This document shows, in pieces, positions 1 through 8,505 of a stretch of DNA of 64,000 bases. The notes under the pieces were generated by a model. That model did no database searches and had not been told where the DNA came from. It saw only the letters and a list, made by a program, of their open reading frames with translations. The position numbers and the translations under genes were made by a program. The stretch comes from Enterococcus italicus DSM 15952 (GTDB taxonomy: Bacteria > Bacillota > Bacilli > Lactobacillales > Enterococcaceae), in assembly GCF_000185365.1 (NCBI RefSeq), contig NZ_GL622241.1, forward strand, positions 1,176,888 to 1,240,887, read 5' to 3'. The first letter of the stretch is position 1, and each line of letters begins with the position of its first letter.

Positions 1-648
1 CTTGTTCAAGCGAATGAGAATGTTTCTTTTGAGATAGAATCAGGTAGTATTACGATCATCCTTGGCCCGAGTGGTGCGGGAAAATCAACTGTACTGAATA
101 TATTAGGTGGTATGGATGTCCCGACGAGTGGTCGCGTGATTGTCGACGAGACGGATATCGCTCAATTTTCGAATAAGCAACTGACACATTATCGCCGAGT
201 GGATGTTGGGTTTATTTTTCAATTTTATAACTTGGTCCCGAATCTGACAGCTATAGAAAATGTTGAGCTTGCAAGCCAGCTCGTACCCGATGCATACGAT
301 GCCAAAGAGATGCTAGAAAAAGTTGGTCTCGGGCATCGGCTGGCTAATTTTCCCGCACAATTATCTGGTGGAGAGCAGCAGAGGGTAACGATTGCTCGCG
401 CTTTGGCAAAAAAACCAAAGTTGTTATTAGCGGACGAACCGACTGGCGCATTGGACTATGAAACGGGTAAACAAATTTTGCAATTACTTGAGGACGCTGC
501 TAGAAAAGATGGCACCACAGTAGTCATAATCACGCATAATAGTCAGCTGGCTCCGATGGCTAATCGTGTGATTCGTATGAATGATGGAAAAGTACAACAG
601 ATTTATGATCAGAAAAATCCTATATCCATACAGTCACTAGAATGGTAG
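1..648 (+). CDS. ABC transporter ATP-binding protein (5'-truncated by window edge)
   Basis: This is the nucleotide-binding subunit of an ABC transporter in the MacB/LolD-like class that pairs with FtsX-type permeases. The frame is open from base 1, so the start codon lies outside the window. Counting from base 1, Walker [10 protein letters not shown] is at about residues 22-30, a Q-loop glutamine lies in FIFQFYN, the signature LSGGEQQ is at about 121-127, Walker B LLLADEP at about 141-147 and the switch histidine at about 179. All motifs needed for ATP hydrolysis are present. The stop is immediately followed by the permease gene, so the two form one operon and probably one complex at the membrane. 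The substrate cannot be told from sequence; export or mechanotransmission is an inference from the partner type. Confidence 0.93.
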   Translation, partial: LVQANENVSFEIESGSITIILGPSGAGKSTVLNILGGMDVPTSGRVIVDETDIAQFSNKQLTHYRRVDVGFIFQFYNLVPNLTAIENVELASQLVPDAYDAKEMLEKVGLGHRLANFPAQLSGGEQQRVTIARALAKKPKLLLADEPTGALDYETGKQILQLLEDAARKDGTTVVIITHNSQLAPMANRVIRMNDGKVQQIYDQKNPISIQSLEW

Positions 649-657
649 GTGAATCGG

Positions 658-3039
658 ATGAATAAGCAATTCTTTCTCTCGACATGGCGCGATATTCGTC
701 AGACACCGGCGCGTTTTCTTGCCTTAGTCAGTATTATTTTTTTAGGCGTTGCATTTTTTGTAGGAATTAAGGCTACAGCACCAGATATGAAACAATCAGC
801 AGACGAGTATTTTCGCCAAACTCACCTTGCCGATGTAACGCTGACAAACGCAGAAGGGGTTACGCAAAGCCAGATTGATACAATAGCGAAATTAAATGGT
901 GTGAAAGAAATCGACACACAAATCAGTGCCGATACTACACTTACAGCCAATGGTGATGTGTTACGACTTACTGGCTATCAAGCAGCAGTCTCTTTGAATC
1001 AGTTGACACTGCTTGAAGGACGTTATCCGCAAGCAGCATCTGAGATTATTTTGGACCAATCGATAAAAAGTGAGCTAAATATTACTATTGGTGATACGAT
1101 TCAACTGGATGAGAGTAATCAGTTGCGGAGACTGACCTATAAAGTGATAGGGTTTATTCAAAGTCCTGTCTATCTTGATAAAAGCAACCGTGGCACATCA
1201 TTTATCGGTAGTGGGTCGGTCGCATACTATGGCTTCATAATGAAGGATAATTTTGTTCAACAACTACCTACTAGCTTAGTAATTCAGCTAGATGCTAATT
1301 ATACAAACTACCAGACCTATTCCACTGCATACCAGAAGAAAGTGACACAATTTACAAGTAAATTGACGTCTATCGTTGATCAACAAACGACCGTTACGAC
1401 TAGAGAAGACTTATCAGGCTATACAGAGTATAAGCAAAATGCCAATCGGATTGATTCATTAGCGACGGTCTTTCCGACCATATTCTTTTTAATTGCCTGT
1501 TTGATTAGTTTTACCACTGTCAGACGTATGGTAGACGAAAAACGATCAGAAGTCGGCTTATTCTATGCATTAGGGTATCGACCAACGGAAATCATGAGTA
1601 AATTTCTCTTGTATATTGGTTCAGCCTGTTTATTAGGTGTTGGGTTTGGTTTGGTGGTTGGCTTCACTTTATTTCCGAAAATTATCATTGAAGCTTATAA
1701 TCAGGTCTATAGTATTAAAGGGTATCAATTGATTTGGCACCCCAACTTAATCGTCCTTTCGACCACTGTAGCGATTCTGTGTACAATCGGTGTCGCGGTT
1801 GGCGTTTTAATGCTCGAAGTAAGGCAACGTCCTGCTGAATTAATGCGACCAAAAGCACCTCAAGCTGGACGACGAATTTTACTTGAACGTTGGCAACCAT
1901 TTTGGCGTAGACTGAATTTTCATTACAAGGTTTTGTTTCGCAATCTATTTCGTTACAAAGGGCGGATGTGGATGACAATTATCGGTATAGCTAGTTGCAC
2001 GGCGATGATTTTGACAGGCTTTGGCTTGAAAGATTCGATTGGTGATATCGTTCCACTTCAATTTGATAAAATATGGAAGTATCAACTGGTAGTAATAGTA
2101 AAACAACCGGATTCCACACTGGCAGATGCTTTTTCTAAAGAGGTGGACACAGTGGTCAACGTCGCTACTAGTGAGCGAACTGCTTCAAAAGCTGGCTATC
2201 AAAACCAAAAGGTGACTGTTACGGTGCCAAAAGTAAACAAAGAATTAAGTGAAGTCCAATTATTGCAGTCGAGCACGTCAGAAAAAATAGTGGCTGTTCC
2301 TAAAAGTGGAGCTTTGGTATCTGAAAAACTTGCATCCTTGTATCATTTAAAGGTCGGTGATACATTGAGGGTACGATTAACAGATACGCATTCATCAAAA
2401 GTGAAAATTGCTGGAATCATCAAAAATTATGTCGGCCATGCCCTGTTTTTATCAAATGCCTATTATGAAGAATTGACAGGTGAGTCACCCGTTTATCGGA
2501 CCTTTTTACTTTCCTTTCAAAAAGATAATCAAGCAGCTAGTGAAGCATTTGTAAAAAAATGGCAAAAAGATGACAATATTATCACTATCACGCAGCTGGA
2601 TGAGACAAAAGAAAACTTGGAAACTTCTTTTGCTGTGTTAACAATTGTCGTTTGGATTCTCATCATCGCTGCTGGTATGCTGGCATTTATTGTTCTTTAC
2701 AATCTAAATTCCATGAATATTGCCGAACGAATTCGAGAGCTTTCAACAATGAAGGTCCTAGGTTTTTTCTCTAAAGAAGTGACTTTGTATGTCTTTCGAG
2801 AAAATATTGTACTTTCGCTTTTTGGCATTATGTTTGGTTTATTCGCTGGCATTTTCTTGCATCATTTTGTCATTCAAACGGTCGAAATGGATACGACATT
2901 GTTTGTACAAACAATGCATTGGCAGAGCTACCTTTATGCGGGGAGCATTACGTTTCTTTTTACATTAGTTGTAGGAGTTGTAATGCACCACCAATTGCAA
3001 AAAATAAATATGTTAGATGCGTTAAAAGCAAATGAATAA
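658..3039 (+). CDS. FtsX-like ABC transporter permease
   Basis: Large membrane permease of about 793 residues that partners the ATPase encoded just upstream. The layout is typical of double-FtsX exporters: one N-terminal membrane helix (about residues 20-42), an extracytoplasmic domain, a three-helix FtsX block near 270-395, a second soluble domain after a single helix near 440, and a last three-helix FtsX block near 650-785. A GTG at 649 would also be in frame, but AGGTG at 647-651 lies 6 nt before ATG 658, which favours the ATG. Such pairs often handle antimicrobial peptides, lipoproteins or cell-wall signals; no specific substrate can be assigned here. The gene for an aromatic-acid-exporter-like protein follows after 17 nt. 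Confidence 0.9.
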   Translation: MNKQFFLSTWRDIRQTPARFLALVSIIFLGVAFFVGIKATAPDMKQSADEYFRQTHLADVTLTNAEGVTQSQIDTIAKLNGVKEIDTQISADTTLTANGDVLRLTGYQAAVSLNQLTLLEGRYPQAASEIILDQSIKSELNITIGDTIQLDESNQLRRLTYKVIGFIQSPVYLDKSNRGTSFIGSGSVAYYGFIMKDNFVQQLPTSLVIQLDANYTNYQTYSTAYQKKVTQFTSKLTSIVDQQTTVTTREDLSGYTEYKQNANRIDSLATVFPTIFFLIACLISFTTVRRMVDEKRSEVGLFYALGYRPTEIMSKFLLYIGSACLLGVGFGLVVGFTLFPKIIIEAYNQVYSIKGYQLIWHPNLIVLSTTVAILCTIGVAVGVLMLEVRQRPAELMRPKAPQAGRRILLERWQPFWRRLNFHYKVLFRNLFRYKGRMWMTIIGIASCTAMILTGFGLKDSIGDIVPLQFDKIWKYQLVVIVKQPDSTLADAFSKEVDTVVNVATSERTASKAGYQNQKVTVTVPKVNKELSEVQLLQSSTSEKIVAVPKSGALVSEKLASLYHLKVGDTLRVRLTDTHSSKVKIAGIIKNYVGHALFLSNAYYEELTGESPVYRTFLLSFQKDNQAASEAFVKKWQKDDNIITITQLDETKENLETSFAVLTIVVWILIIAAGMLAFIVLYNLNSMNIAERIRELSTMKVLGFFSKEVTLYVFRENIVLSLFGIMFGLFAGIFLHHFVIQTVEMDTTLFVQTMHWQSYLYAGSITFLFTLVVGVVMHHQLQKINMLDALKANE

Positions 3040-3056
3040 CTACTAGTGGAGGATTT

Positions 3057-4028
3057 ATGCGAATTGGGTTACGTACGATAAAAACGGCTATAGCAAGCGT
3101 AATAGCTATGATGATAGCAGAATTTTTACAGTTAAATTATCCTACGGCAGCGGGTGTCATCGCGATACTAAGTTTAGGGAATACCAAAAAAGATTCTTTG
3201 TATACTGGCTTGGGGAGAATTTTTTCATTAGGATTGGCAACAGTGGTAGCATTTGTGTGCTTCCATATTATCGGGTACAATCCCTTTGCATTTGGTATCT
3301 ATTTGTTACTCTTTATTCCACTTGCGGTTAAGTTAAAGGTGACAGAAGGGATTGTCGTCAATTCGGTTTTGGTGACGCACTATTTAGTTGAACAATCCTT
3401 TAGCGTACAATTGTTGATAAATGAATTTTTATTGCTGACGATTGGAGTTGGTGCAGCGCTGTTGTTAAATAGCTATATGCCCAATCGCGAAAAAATGGTC
3501 AAGGAAGAGCAAATCGTAGTGGAGGATCTTTTCCGCAAGCTTATCTGGGATCTATCAAAGTCCTTTCAGCAACTCGATAATACCCAGTTATCTGCCGATT
3601 GTGAAAAATTAATGAAAACCATTCGTTCAGCACAGACAAAAGCCAAACTACTGAGCAAAGATCGTTACTTTGATGTAAATCCGTATTTTGAAGAGTATTT
3701 TTTGATGCGTGGGTCACAAGTCAGAATATTGAAAGATATGATTGACTTACAAGCAAAAATTAGTCTAGATGCAAAGTACACCAAGCAGATGCAACTGTTG
3801 TTAGAAAAGACTGCACTGAGTTTTGATGAGGAAAATGATGGTACTCAGCTTTTGGAAGATTTAGATGCTATCTATATGTTTTATCAGGCATTACAATTAC
3901 CTGACAATCGCAAAGAATTTGAGAATCGTGCAAGATTGTTTCAATTCTTGCAATCATTTCAATCGTTTATTGAATTAAAATCAGAGTTTTCAAATGTCAA
4001 TCCATTTTCAAAAAATGCAAAGAATTAA
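3057..4028 (+). CDS. Aromatic acid exporter family (ArAE/FUSC-like) membrane protein
   Basis: A 323-residue protein with about four to five membrane helices in residues 1-140 followed by a soluble helical C-terminal half. This is the arrangement of the ArAE_1 family with its C-terminal domain, common in Firmicutes (YgaE/YqjA-like). The N-terminus, with repeated alanine-rich helices and a LSLGNTKKDS loop, is typical of the family. Members are presumed transporters, but substrates in Gram-positives are not established. The gene begins 17 nt after the permease gene behind a GGAGG site, so it is probably co-transcribed with the ABC genes. No broken or missing segment is visible. Confidence 0.8.
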   Translation: MRIGLRTIKTAIASVIAMMIAEFLQLNYPTAAGVIAILSLGNTKKDSLYTGLGRIFSLGLATVVAFVCFHIIGYNPFAFGIYLLLFIPLAVKLKVTEGIVVNSVLVTHYLVEQSFSVQLLINEFLLLTIGVGAALLLNSYMPNREKMVKEEQIVVEDLFRKLIWDLSKSFQQLDNTQLSADCEKLMKTIRSAQTKAKLLSKDRYFDVNPYFEEYFLMRGSQVRILKDMIDLQAKISLDAKYTKQMQLLLEKTALSFDEENDGTQLLEDLDAIYMFYQALQLPDNRKEFENRARLFQFLQSFQSFIELKSEFSNVNPFSKNAKN

Positions 4029-4043
4029 TGGGAGGAATGGAGT

Positions 4044-4544
4044 ATGCATACTATCTATGTTGAGATTGTGTGTCAAGAAATTAAAGAAAAATACGGATCG
4101 GAAGCGAGCTTTGTCAGTAATACTTTAGGTATTGACTGGGCTAAATGGGAGGCGTGGAAGGAAAATCACACAGTTTTACCACCAGAAGTAAACCAAAAAA
4201 TCAATCATTTATTTAGTGATTACGAATGGATGCTCGTACAAAAGGTATTAAGGCAAACAATTATTTATCCAGAAAAACGCTTGTTGGCACTAACTGAATA
4301 CCGTAAAATGAAACTAGTTATCGCCAAAGATTGGATTGAACATCAATTGAGTCAAGTAGAAGTCATTCAACAAGAACAAGAACTAGACGGCAAGCAATGG
4401 ATTAATTTAAAAGTAACCATTGCATACGGTGAGTGGGGCTTTGATGATGTCTTGACGTTTCGCGTACCAGCGGTCCTACAACATGCCTTATCCGGCGAAA
4501 AGCAAGCGTTACTCGAATGGATGGGTGAGTCGATCGATCAGTAA
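4044..4544 (+). CDS. Hypothetical protein, 166 aa
   Basis: I do not recognise this protein. It is soluble, with no signal peptide or membrane helix, and is rich in Trp, Glu and Gln. The N-terminal 50 residues look helical and could include a short DNA-binding-like region (a Cro-like spacing around residues 20-45, with WAKWEAWKEN), but this is weak. The C-terminal third alternates as beta strands (INLKVTIAYGEWGFDD). A GGGAGG-like site precedes the ATG, and the gene sits 15 nt after the ArAE-like gene and 31 nt before the glucosaminidase gene, so it belongs to the same gene run. Codon use looks like its neighbours. Confidence 0.72.
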   Translation: MHTIYVEIVCQEIKEKYGSEASFVSNTLGIDWAKWEAWKENHTVLPPEVNQKINHLFSDYEWMLVQKVLRQTIIYPEKRLLALTEYRKMKLVIAKDWIEHQLSQVEVIQQEQELDGKQWINLKVTIAYGEWGFDDVLTFRVPAVLQHALSGEKQALLEWMGESIDQ

Positions 4545-4575
4545 ATGAAGAAAATAGCAGAAATAAAGAGGGTTT

Positions 4576-5184
4576 ATGAAAAAAAGAAAAAGAAATCAAC
4601 CAAATTGGGTACTCATTATTAGTGGTTTTTTTATTATATGTGGGTCATTTATTTTTTCTATTCGCCAGCTTTCAGATCAAATCACACCGACAACAATCAA
4701 TGTTGAAAATCCTTCAAAAGTGACGAGGCAGGAATTTCTAGATACTATCGCTCCTCATGCTCAAGAATTGCAACAGGGATACGGTATTTTGCCAAGTATC
4801 ATCCTCGGTCAAGCTATTCTTGAATCAAATTGGGGAACTAGCCAATTAGCAGCAGAGTATTATAATTTATTTGGGGTAAAGGCATATGGCAGTCAAAAGG
4901 CCATTCGTTTAGATACAAAAGAATTTGTTAATGAACAATGGATTACGATTAAGGGAAATTTTCGAGTGTATGAGTCGTGGGATGAGTCATTGGATGAACA
5001 TACGCAATTACTAGTTAATGGTGTCTCTTGGAATCCTCAAAAGTATGAAAAGGTATTGACGGCAAATTCATATAAAGAGGCGGCTCTTGCCTTGCAAGAA
5101 GCAGGCTATGCAACAGATCCTGACTATGCGACAAAAATAGAATCGGTGATCGAGTCGTATCATTTAACAAAATACGATCAATAA
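4576..5184 (+). CDS. Membrane-anchored endo-beta-N-acetylglucosaminidase family protein
   Basis: Peptidoglycan hydrolase of the glucosaminidase family (PF01832 type, related to LytG and FlgJ). It has a positively charged N-terminus (KKRKRN) and one membrane helix at about residues 10-30 with no obvious cleavage site, so it is probably anchored on the outer face of the membrane. The catalytic domain spans about 50-200. The glutamate in QAILESNWG matches the catalytic residue of the family, followed by the usual NLFG(V)K segment. At 202 residues it has only one catalytic domain and no LysM or SH3 wall-binding repeats. It probably trims glycan strands during growth; the exact role is inferred from the family. 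Confidence 0.87.
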   Translation: MKKRKRNQPNWVLIISGFFIICGSFIFSIRQLSDQITPTTINVENPSKVTRQEFLDTIAPHAQELQQGYGILPSIILGQAILESNWGTSQLAAEYYNLFGVKAYGSQKAIRLDTKEFVNEQWITIKGNFRVYESWDESLDEHTQLLVNGVSWNPQKYEKVLTANSYKEAALALQEAGYATDPDYATKIESVIESYHLTKYDQ

Positions 5185-5197
5185 GGAGCGGAAGAAA

Positions 5198-5890
5198 GTG
5201 GGAAATAAGTTTGTACCTGAAGTAACATCAGTTCTAAGACAAGATATCGTAAAAGTGCCGGAAGTCATCAAAGATGCGAGTGGCATTCGTGTCTTTGGGA
5301 AACGAATAAAATCAATTTTATTTTCAACGGATATTGCCATTATCTATAATACCAATGCTGATGCAGTCATCGCTGTGTACCCATTTACCCCACATCCAGG
5401 CATTACCAAAAGCATTATTGAAGCAGCAAACATCCCAGTCTTCTCAGGTGTAGGAGGTGGCTTGACACAAGGTCAGCGTTCGGTGTATATGAGTCTATTT
5501 GCAGAATCGCAAGGCTCGCTTGGAGTGGTCTTGAACGGCCCGACACCGATAGAAACAGTCCAAGCCGTCTGCAAAGTTGTCGATATTCCAGTTATTAGTA
5601 CTGTCACAAGTATTTATACAGAGCTAGATGAGAAATTGGCAGCAGGGGTAAAGATGATCAATATTAGTGCCGGCAAAGAGACGGCGAATACCGTTCGTCA
5701 TTTTCGGGCCAAATATCCTGATTTACCAATTATCGCTACAGGTGGACCGACTGAAGAACTCATTCGGGAGACAATCGAGGCCGGAGCCAATGCAATTACC
5801 TATACACCACCGACAAATGGCCAATTATTTAGTAAAAAGATGGAAAAGTATCGGGAAACTGAAAAAGAACGATATGAATCCGAACATTAG
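5198..5890 (+). CDS. TIM-barrel-like protein of unknown function
   Basis: A 230-residue soluble protein whose repeated beta-alpha pattern and glycine-rich loops (SGVGGGLTQGQ, ISAGKET, ATGGPTEE, EAGANAITYTPP) suggest a TIM barrel with a phosphate-binding end. Similar proteins in lactic acid bacteria are usually labelled only as hydrolases, and I cannot assign a reaction. The start is GTG at 5198, placed by AAGGAG at 5183-5188; no ATG is better placed. It follows the glucosaminidase gene by 13 nt and is likely in the same operon. The last bases of the gene overlap the PurBox at 5876-5888, so its 3' end doubles as control DNA for xpt. A link to purine metabolism is possible but unsupported. Confidence 0.75.
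   Translation: MGNKFVPEVTSVLRQDIVKVPEVIKDASGIRVFGKRIKSILFSTDIAIIYNTNADAVIAVYPFTPHPGITKSIIEAANIPVFSGVGGGLTQGQRSVYMSLFAESQGSLGVVLNGPTPIETVQAVCKVVDIPVISTVTSIYTELDEKLAAGVKMINISAGKETANTVRHFRAKYPDLPIIATGGPTEELIRETIEAGANAITYTPPTNGQLFSKKMEKYRETEKERYESEH
5876..5888 (+). promoter_or_regulatory. PurBox (PurR-binding site) upstream of xpt
   Basis: GAATCCGAACATT matches the lactococcal PurBox consensus AWWWCCGAACWWT at 12 of 13 positions. It lies over the stop codon of the preceding gene. Its first base is 47 nt upstream of the -35 hexamer, the same distance seen for the boxes before purC and guaC. In Lactococcus lactis PurR acts as an activator from a box near -76; the equivalent position here suggests the same mode, which is inference. 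Confidence 0.72.
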
Positions 5891-5922
5891 AGAAAAAAGA
5901 GAAAGAATGAGAATATTTCTTC

Positions 5923-5951
5923 TTGTATTTTTCACAACGAATCGACATAAT
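5923..5951 (+). promoter_or_regulatory. Promoter of xpt-pbuX-purEKB
   Basis: TTGTAT at 5923-5928, a 17-nt spacer, and CATAAT at 5946-5951. The predicted start near 5958 lies about 20 nt before the guanine aptamer, as expected for a riboswitch leader. The -35 is imperfect, which fits a promoter helped by an activator bound at the upstream PurBox. Confidence 0.65.
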
Positions 5952-5979
5952 AGTTAGTGAGTTTTTCATAATTAGAGTT

Positions 5980-6043
5980 ACTTATATATCGTCGTAATTG
6001 GTCGACAGTTTCTACCTGATACCGCAAATATCGGACTATAAGT
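5980..6043 (+). promoter_or_regulatory. Guanine-sensing purine riboswitch aptamer
   Basis: Three-way junction of the purine class. P1 is ACTTATA (5980-5986) with TATAAGT (6037-6043); P2 is GTCG/CGAC around a TAATTGGT loop; the core J2/3 reads TTTCTACC; P3 is TGATA/TATCG around CCGCAAA; and J3/1 reads GACTAT. The C in GACTAT (C74-equivalent) indicates guanine/hypoxanthine rather than adenine. J1/2 appears one nucleotide shorter than in the B. subtilis xpt aptamer. A terminator follows directly and xpt-pbuX lie downstream, the classical targets. Ligand binding should stabilise P1, allow the terminator to form and stop transcription. Confidence 0.93.
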
Positions 6044-6062
6044 AAAAAAGGCTTTTTTTCGT

Positions 6063-6103
6063 GCGTCTTTTTTGCATTTTTTGCAGAGAAGACGCCTTTT
6101 TTA
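6063..6103 (+). terminator. Riboswitch-controlled terminator
   Basis: Stem GCGTCTT (6063-6069) with AAGACGC (6089-6095), a 19-nt loop, then CTTTTTTATT. It lies 20 nt after the guanine aptamer, so it is the expression platform. The A-rich stretch and GGCTTTTTTT between aptamer and stem could form the alternative antiterminator with the 3' side of P1. Confidence 0.85.
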
Positions 6104-6133
6104 TTAGAATGACTGAAAATAAGGAGTGGAACA

Positions 6134-6712
6134 ATGAAAGAATTGACAGAACGAATCAAAAAGGACGGCCGGGTATTAAATGAGGATGTTCTAAAAGTCG
6201 ATCGATTTTTAACACACCAAGTGGATCCGCATTTAATGGCCGCGATTGGCACAGAGTTTGCGACATTATTTGCCGATGAGGGCGTGACAAAAGTTGTGAC
6301 ATTGGAATCATCAGGGATCGCTCCCGCAATTTTTGCCGCACAAGCGATGAATGTGCCGATGATTTTTGCCCGTAAAACGAAAAGTTTGACTATGAATGAG
6401 GAATTATTGACTTCTTCTGTTTATTCTTTCACCAAACAACAAACCAATCAAATTTCGATTTCAAAAAAATTTCTAAATGAGGACGATCGCGTGCTGATTA
6501 TTGATGATTTTTTAGCTAATGGTCAAGCAGCGAAAGGCTTAATTGAATTGTGCCAACAAGCAGGTGCATCTGTTGTAGGTGTCGGAATCGTGATTGAAAA
6601 GGCCTTCCAACCTGGTCATCAGTTGATTGTAGACATGGGTGTGCCAGTCTACTCATTAGCAAGAATCAAATCATTATCAGAAAATCAAGTGAACTTTGTT
6701 GAGGAGGACTAA
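6134..6712 (+). CDS. xpt: Xanthine phosphoribosyltransferase
   Basis: Converts xanthine and PRPP to XMP in the cytoplasm, for purine salvage. The 192-residue length matches B. subtilis Xpt. The PRPP loop is [17 protein letters not shown] at about residues 120-136, with the acidic pair IDD typical of type I phosphoribosyltransferases. A GGAGTGGAAC ribosome site precedes ATG 6134. The gene is the first in the unit controlled by the PurBox promoter and the guanine riboswitch, and pbuX follows after 2 nt. The identification rests on the family motif, the length and the conserved xpt-pbuX pair, so it is firm. Confidence 0.96.
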   Translation: MKELTERIKKDGRVLNEDVLKVDRFLTHQVDPHLMAAIGTEFATLFADEGVTKVVTLESSGIAPAIFAAQAMNVPMIFARKTKSLTMNEELLTSSVYSFTKQQTNQISISKKFLNEDDRVLIIDDFLANGQAAKGLIELCQQAGASVVGVGIVIEKAFQPGHQLIVDMGVPVYSLARIKSLSENQVNFVEED

Positions 6713-6714
6713 TC

Positions 6715-7998
6715 GTGAAGCAACCATCGAATGCTCAATCAGCAGTGATCGGCATGCAGCATTTACTTGCAATGTATGCAGGAGCTGTCGCCGTTCCTTT
6801 ATTAATAGGTGCTGGATTAGGGCTGTCTAATAGTCAGTTAACATACTTGATCTCCATTGATATTTTTATGTGTGGTATCGCGACACTGCTTCAATTAACG
6901 GCGGGGAAATATTTTGGTGTTGGTCTACCAGTTGTTTTAGGCTGTGCGATTCAAGGTGTTGGTCCAGCGATTCTGATTGGAAAACAATCAGGGCTCGGCG
7001 CAATTTTTGGTTCAGTAATTTTTGCTGGTGCTTTATTACTGCTTTGTGCGGGAATCTTTTCAAAAATCAAACGGTTTTTCCCGCCGATAGTGACCGGAAC
7101 AGTTATTACAACAATTGGTTTAACTTTGATCCCAGTTGCGATTGAAAAAATGGGTGGTGGCGATCAAAGTGCCACTACATTTGGTTCGACTGGATCCTTG
7201 ATTCAAGCATTTGTGACGATTTTTTTAATATTATTGACCCAAGTCTACGCAAAAGGCTTTTTCCGATCGATTGCAGTGCTTGTTGGGTTAATTGGCGGTA
7301 CGCTCGTCGCCGCACTGATGGGGGACGTATCAACAAAAGCCTTTGAGCAAGCCTCTTGGTTTCAACTGCCACAGCTATTTTATTTTGGTAAACCATCATT
7401 TGATCCAGTCTCAATCATCTTAATGTGCATTATTGTCATTGTCTGTATGGTTGAATCAACGGGTGTCTACTTTGCCCTAGCTGAGATTACAGACAAAACA
7501 TTGACTGAAGATGATCTGAAACGTGGCTATCGAACAGAGGGTCTAGCGATTTTACTGGGTGGTTTGGTCAATACATTTCCACATACCGGCTTCTCGCAAA
7601 ATGTCGGCTTGGTTCAATTATCAGGCATAAAAACAAAACGTCCACTTTATTTTTCTGCTATTTTTCTAATTATTCTAGGGCTATTTCCCAAAATTGGTGC
7701 AATGGCGCAAGTCATTCCTGATGCTGTATTAGGCGGTGGGATGCTCGTAATGTTTGGAATGGTTGCAGTAGCGGGGATGCGTATGTTGGCGAAAGTCGAC
7801 TTTACGGATGATCGCAATTTGCTAACTGTTGCGTTGTCCATTGGCTTTGGTTTGGGATTTAATTTAATGCCTGGACTGTTTAGTAAGCTTCCAGCTACGA
7901 TTCAAATGTTTACCGAAAACGGAATTGTTATGAGCAGTTTGACCGCTGTGTTACTAAATACATTGTTCCACCATAAACAATTATCAGACGAATCATAA
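6715..7998 (+). CDS. pbuX: Xanthine permease (NCS2 family)
   Basis: Integral membrane transporter of 427 residues with about 12-14 helices. It belongs to the nucleobase-cation symporter-2 family and probably takes up xanthine with protons. The family segment HTGFSQNVGLVQLSG followed by IKTKRP lies at about residues 283-305, and the conserved glutamate of the substrate site (MVESTGVYFAL) is near 245. Start is GTG 6715, set by GAGGAGG at 6701-6707. Its proximity to xpt supports xanthine as substrate; uric acid or another base cannot be excluded from sequence. The gene runs into purE with only 24 nt between and no terminator. Confidence 0.93.
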   Translation: MKQPSNAQSAVIGMQHLLAMYAGAVAVPLLIGAGLGLSNSQLTYLISIDIFMCGIATLLQLTAGKYFGVGLPVVLGCAIQGVGPAILIGKQSGLGAIFGSVIFAGALLLLCAGIFSKIKRFFPPIVTGTVITTIGLTLIPVAIEKMGGGDQSATTFGSTGSLIQAFVTIFLILLTQVYAKGFFRSIAVLVGLIGGTLVAALMGDVSTKAFEQASWFQLPQLFYFGKPSFDPVSIILMCIIVIVCMVESTGVYFALAEITDKTLTEDDLKRGYRTEGLAILLGGLVNTFPHTGFSQNVGLVQLSGIKTKRPLYFSAIFLIILGLFPKIGAMAQVIPDAVLGGGMLVMFGMVAVAGMRMLAKVDFTDDRNLLTVALSIGFGLGFNLMPGLFSKLPATIQMFTENGIVMSSLTAVLLNTLFHHKQLSDES

Positions 7999-8022
7999 AT
8001 AAAATAAGATTGGAGCCGCCTT

Positions 8023-8505
8023 ATGAAACGTGTAGCCATCGTGATGGGAAGTATTTCAGATTGGGAAACGATGAAAGAAAGCTGTTTGATTTTAGAAAAA
8101 TTTAACATACCTTATACGAAACAAGTTGTCTCCGCGCATCGCAATCCAGATAAGATGTTTGAATTTGCCAAACAAGCGCGCAAAGATCATGCAGTAATTA
8201 TTGCCGGTGCGGGTGGGGCTGCCCATCTACCGGGTATGATTGCCTCGCAAACGACATTACCCGTCATTGGAGTCCCTATCCAAACGAAAGCTTTACATGG
8301 GTTAGACTCGCTCTTATCGATTGTTCAAATGCCAGGTGGGATTCCTGTTGCAACGACTGCCATCGGAAAATCTGGCGCAATTAACGCGGCTTTACTTGCT
8401 ACTCAAATACTTTCCATATATGATAAGGGAATAGAAGAAAAATTGGCAAGCTATCGCGAAGAAATACGCATAGTTTCTGAAGAAAGTAGTGATCAACTTG
8501 ACTAG
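8023..8505 (+). CDS. purE: N5-carboxyaminoimidazole ribonucleotide mutase
   Basis: Class I PurE moves the carboxyl group of N5-CAIR to C4, giving CAIR. This is the sixth step of IMP synthesis and needs PurK as partner. The 160-residue protein shows [10 protein letters not shown] at the N-terminus, the SAHRNPDKM segment with the catalytic histidine at about residue 40-45, and [11 protein letters not shown] near 60-72, all standard for class I. A TTGGAG site precedes ATG 8023. The gene follows pbuX by 24 nt with no visible promoter or terminator, so it likely shares the riboswitch-controlled transcript. Its end overlaps the start of purK. Confidence 0.96.
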   Translation: MKRVAIVMGSISDWETMKESCLILEKFNIPYTKQVVSAHRNPDKMFEFAKQARKDHAVIIAGAGGAAHLPGMIASQTTLPVIGVPIQTKALHGLDSLLSIVQMPGGIPVATTAIGKSGAINAALLATQILSIYDKGIEEKLASYREEIRIVSEESSDQLD

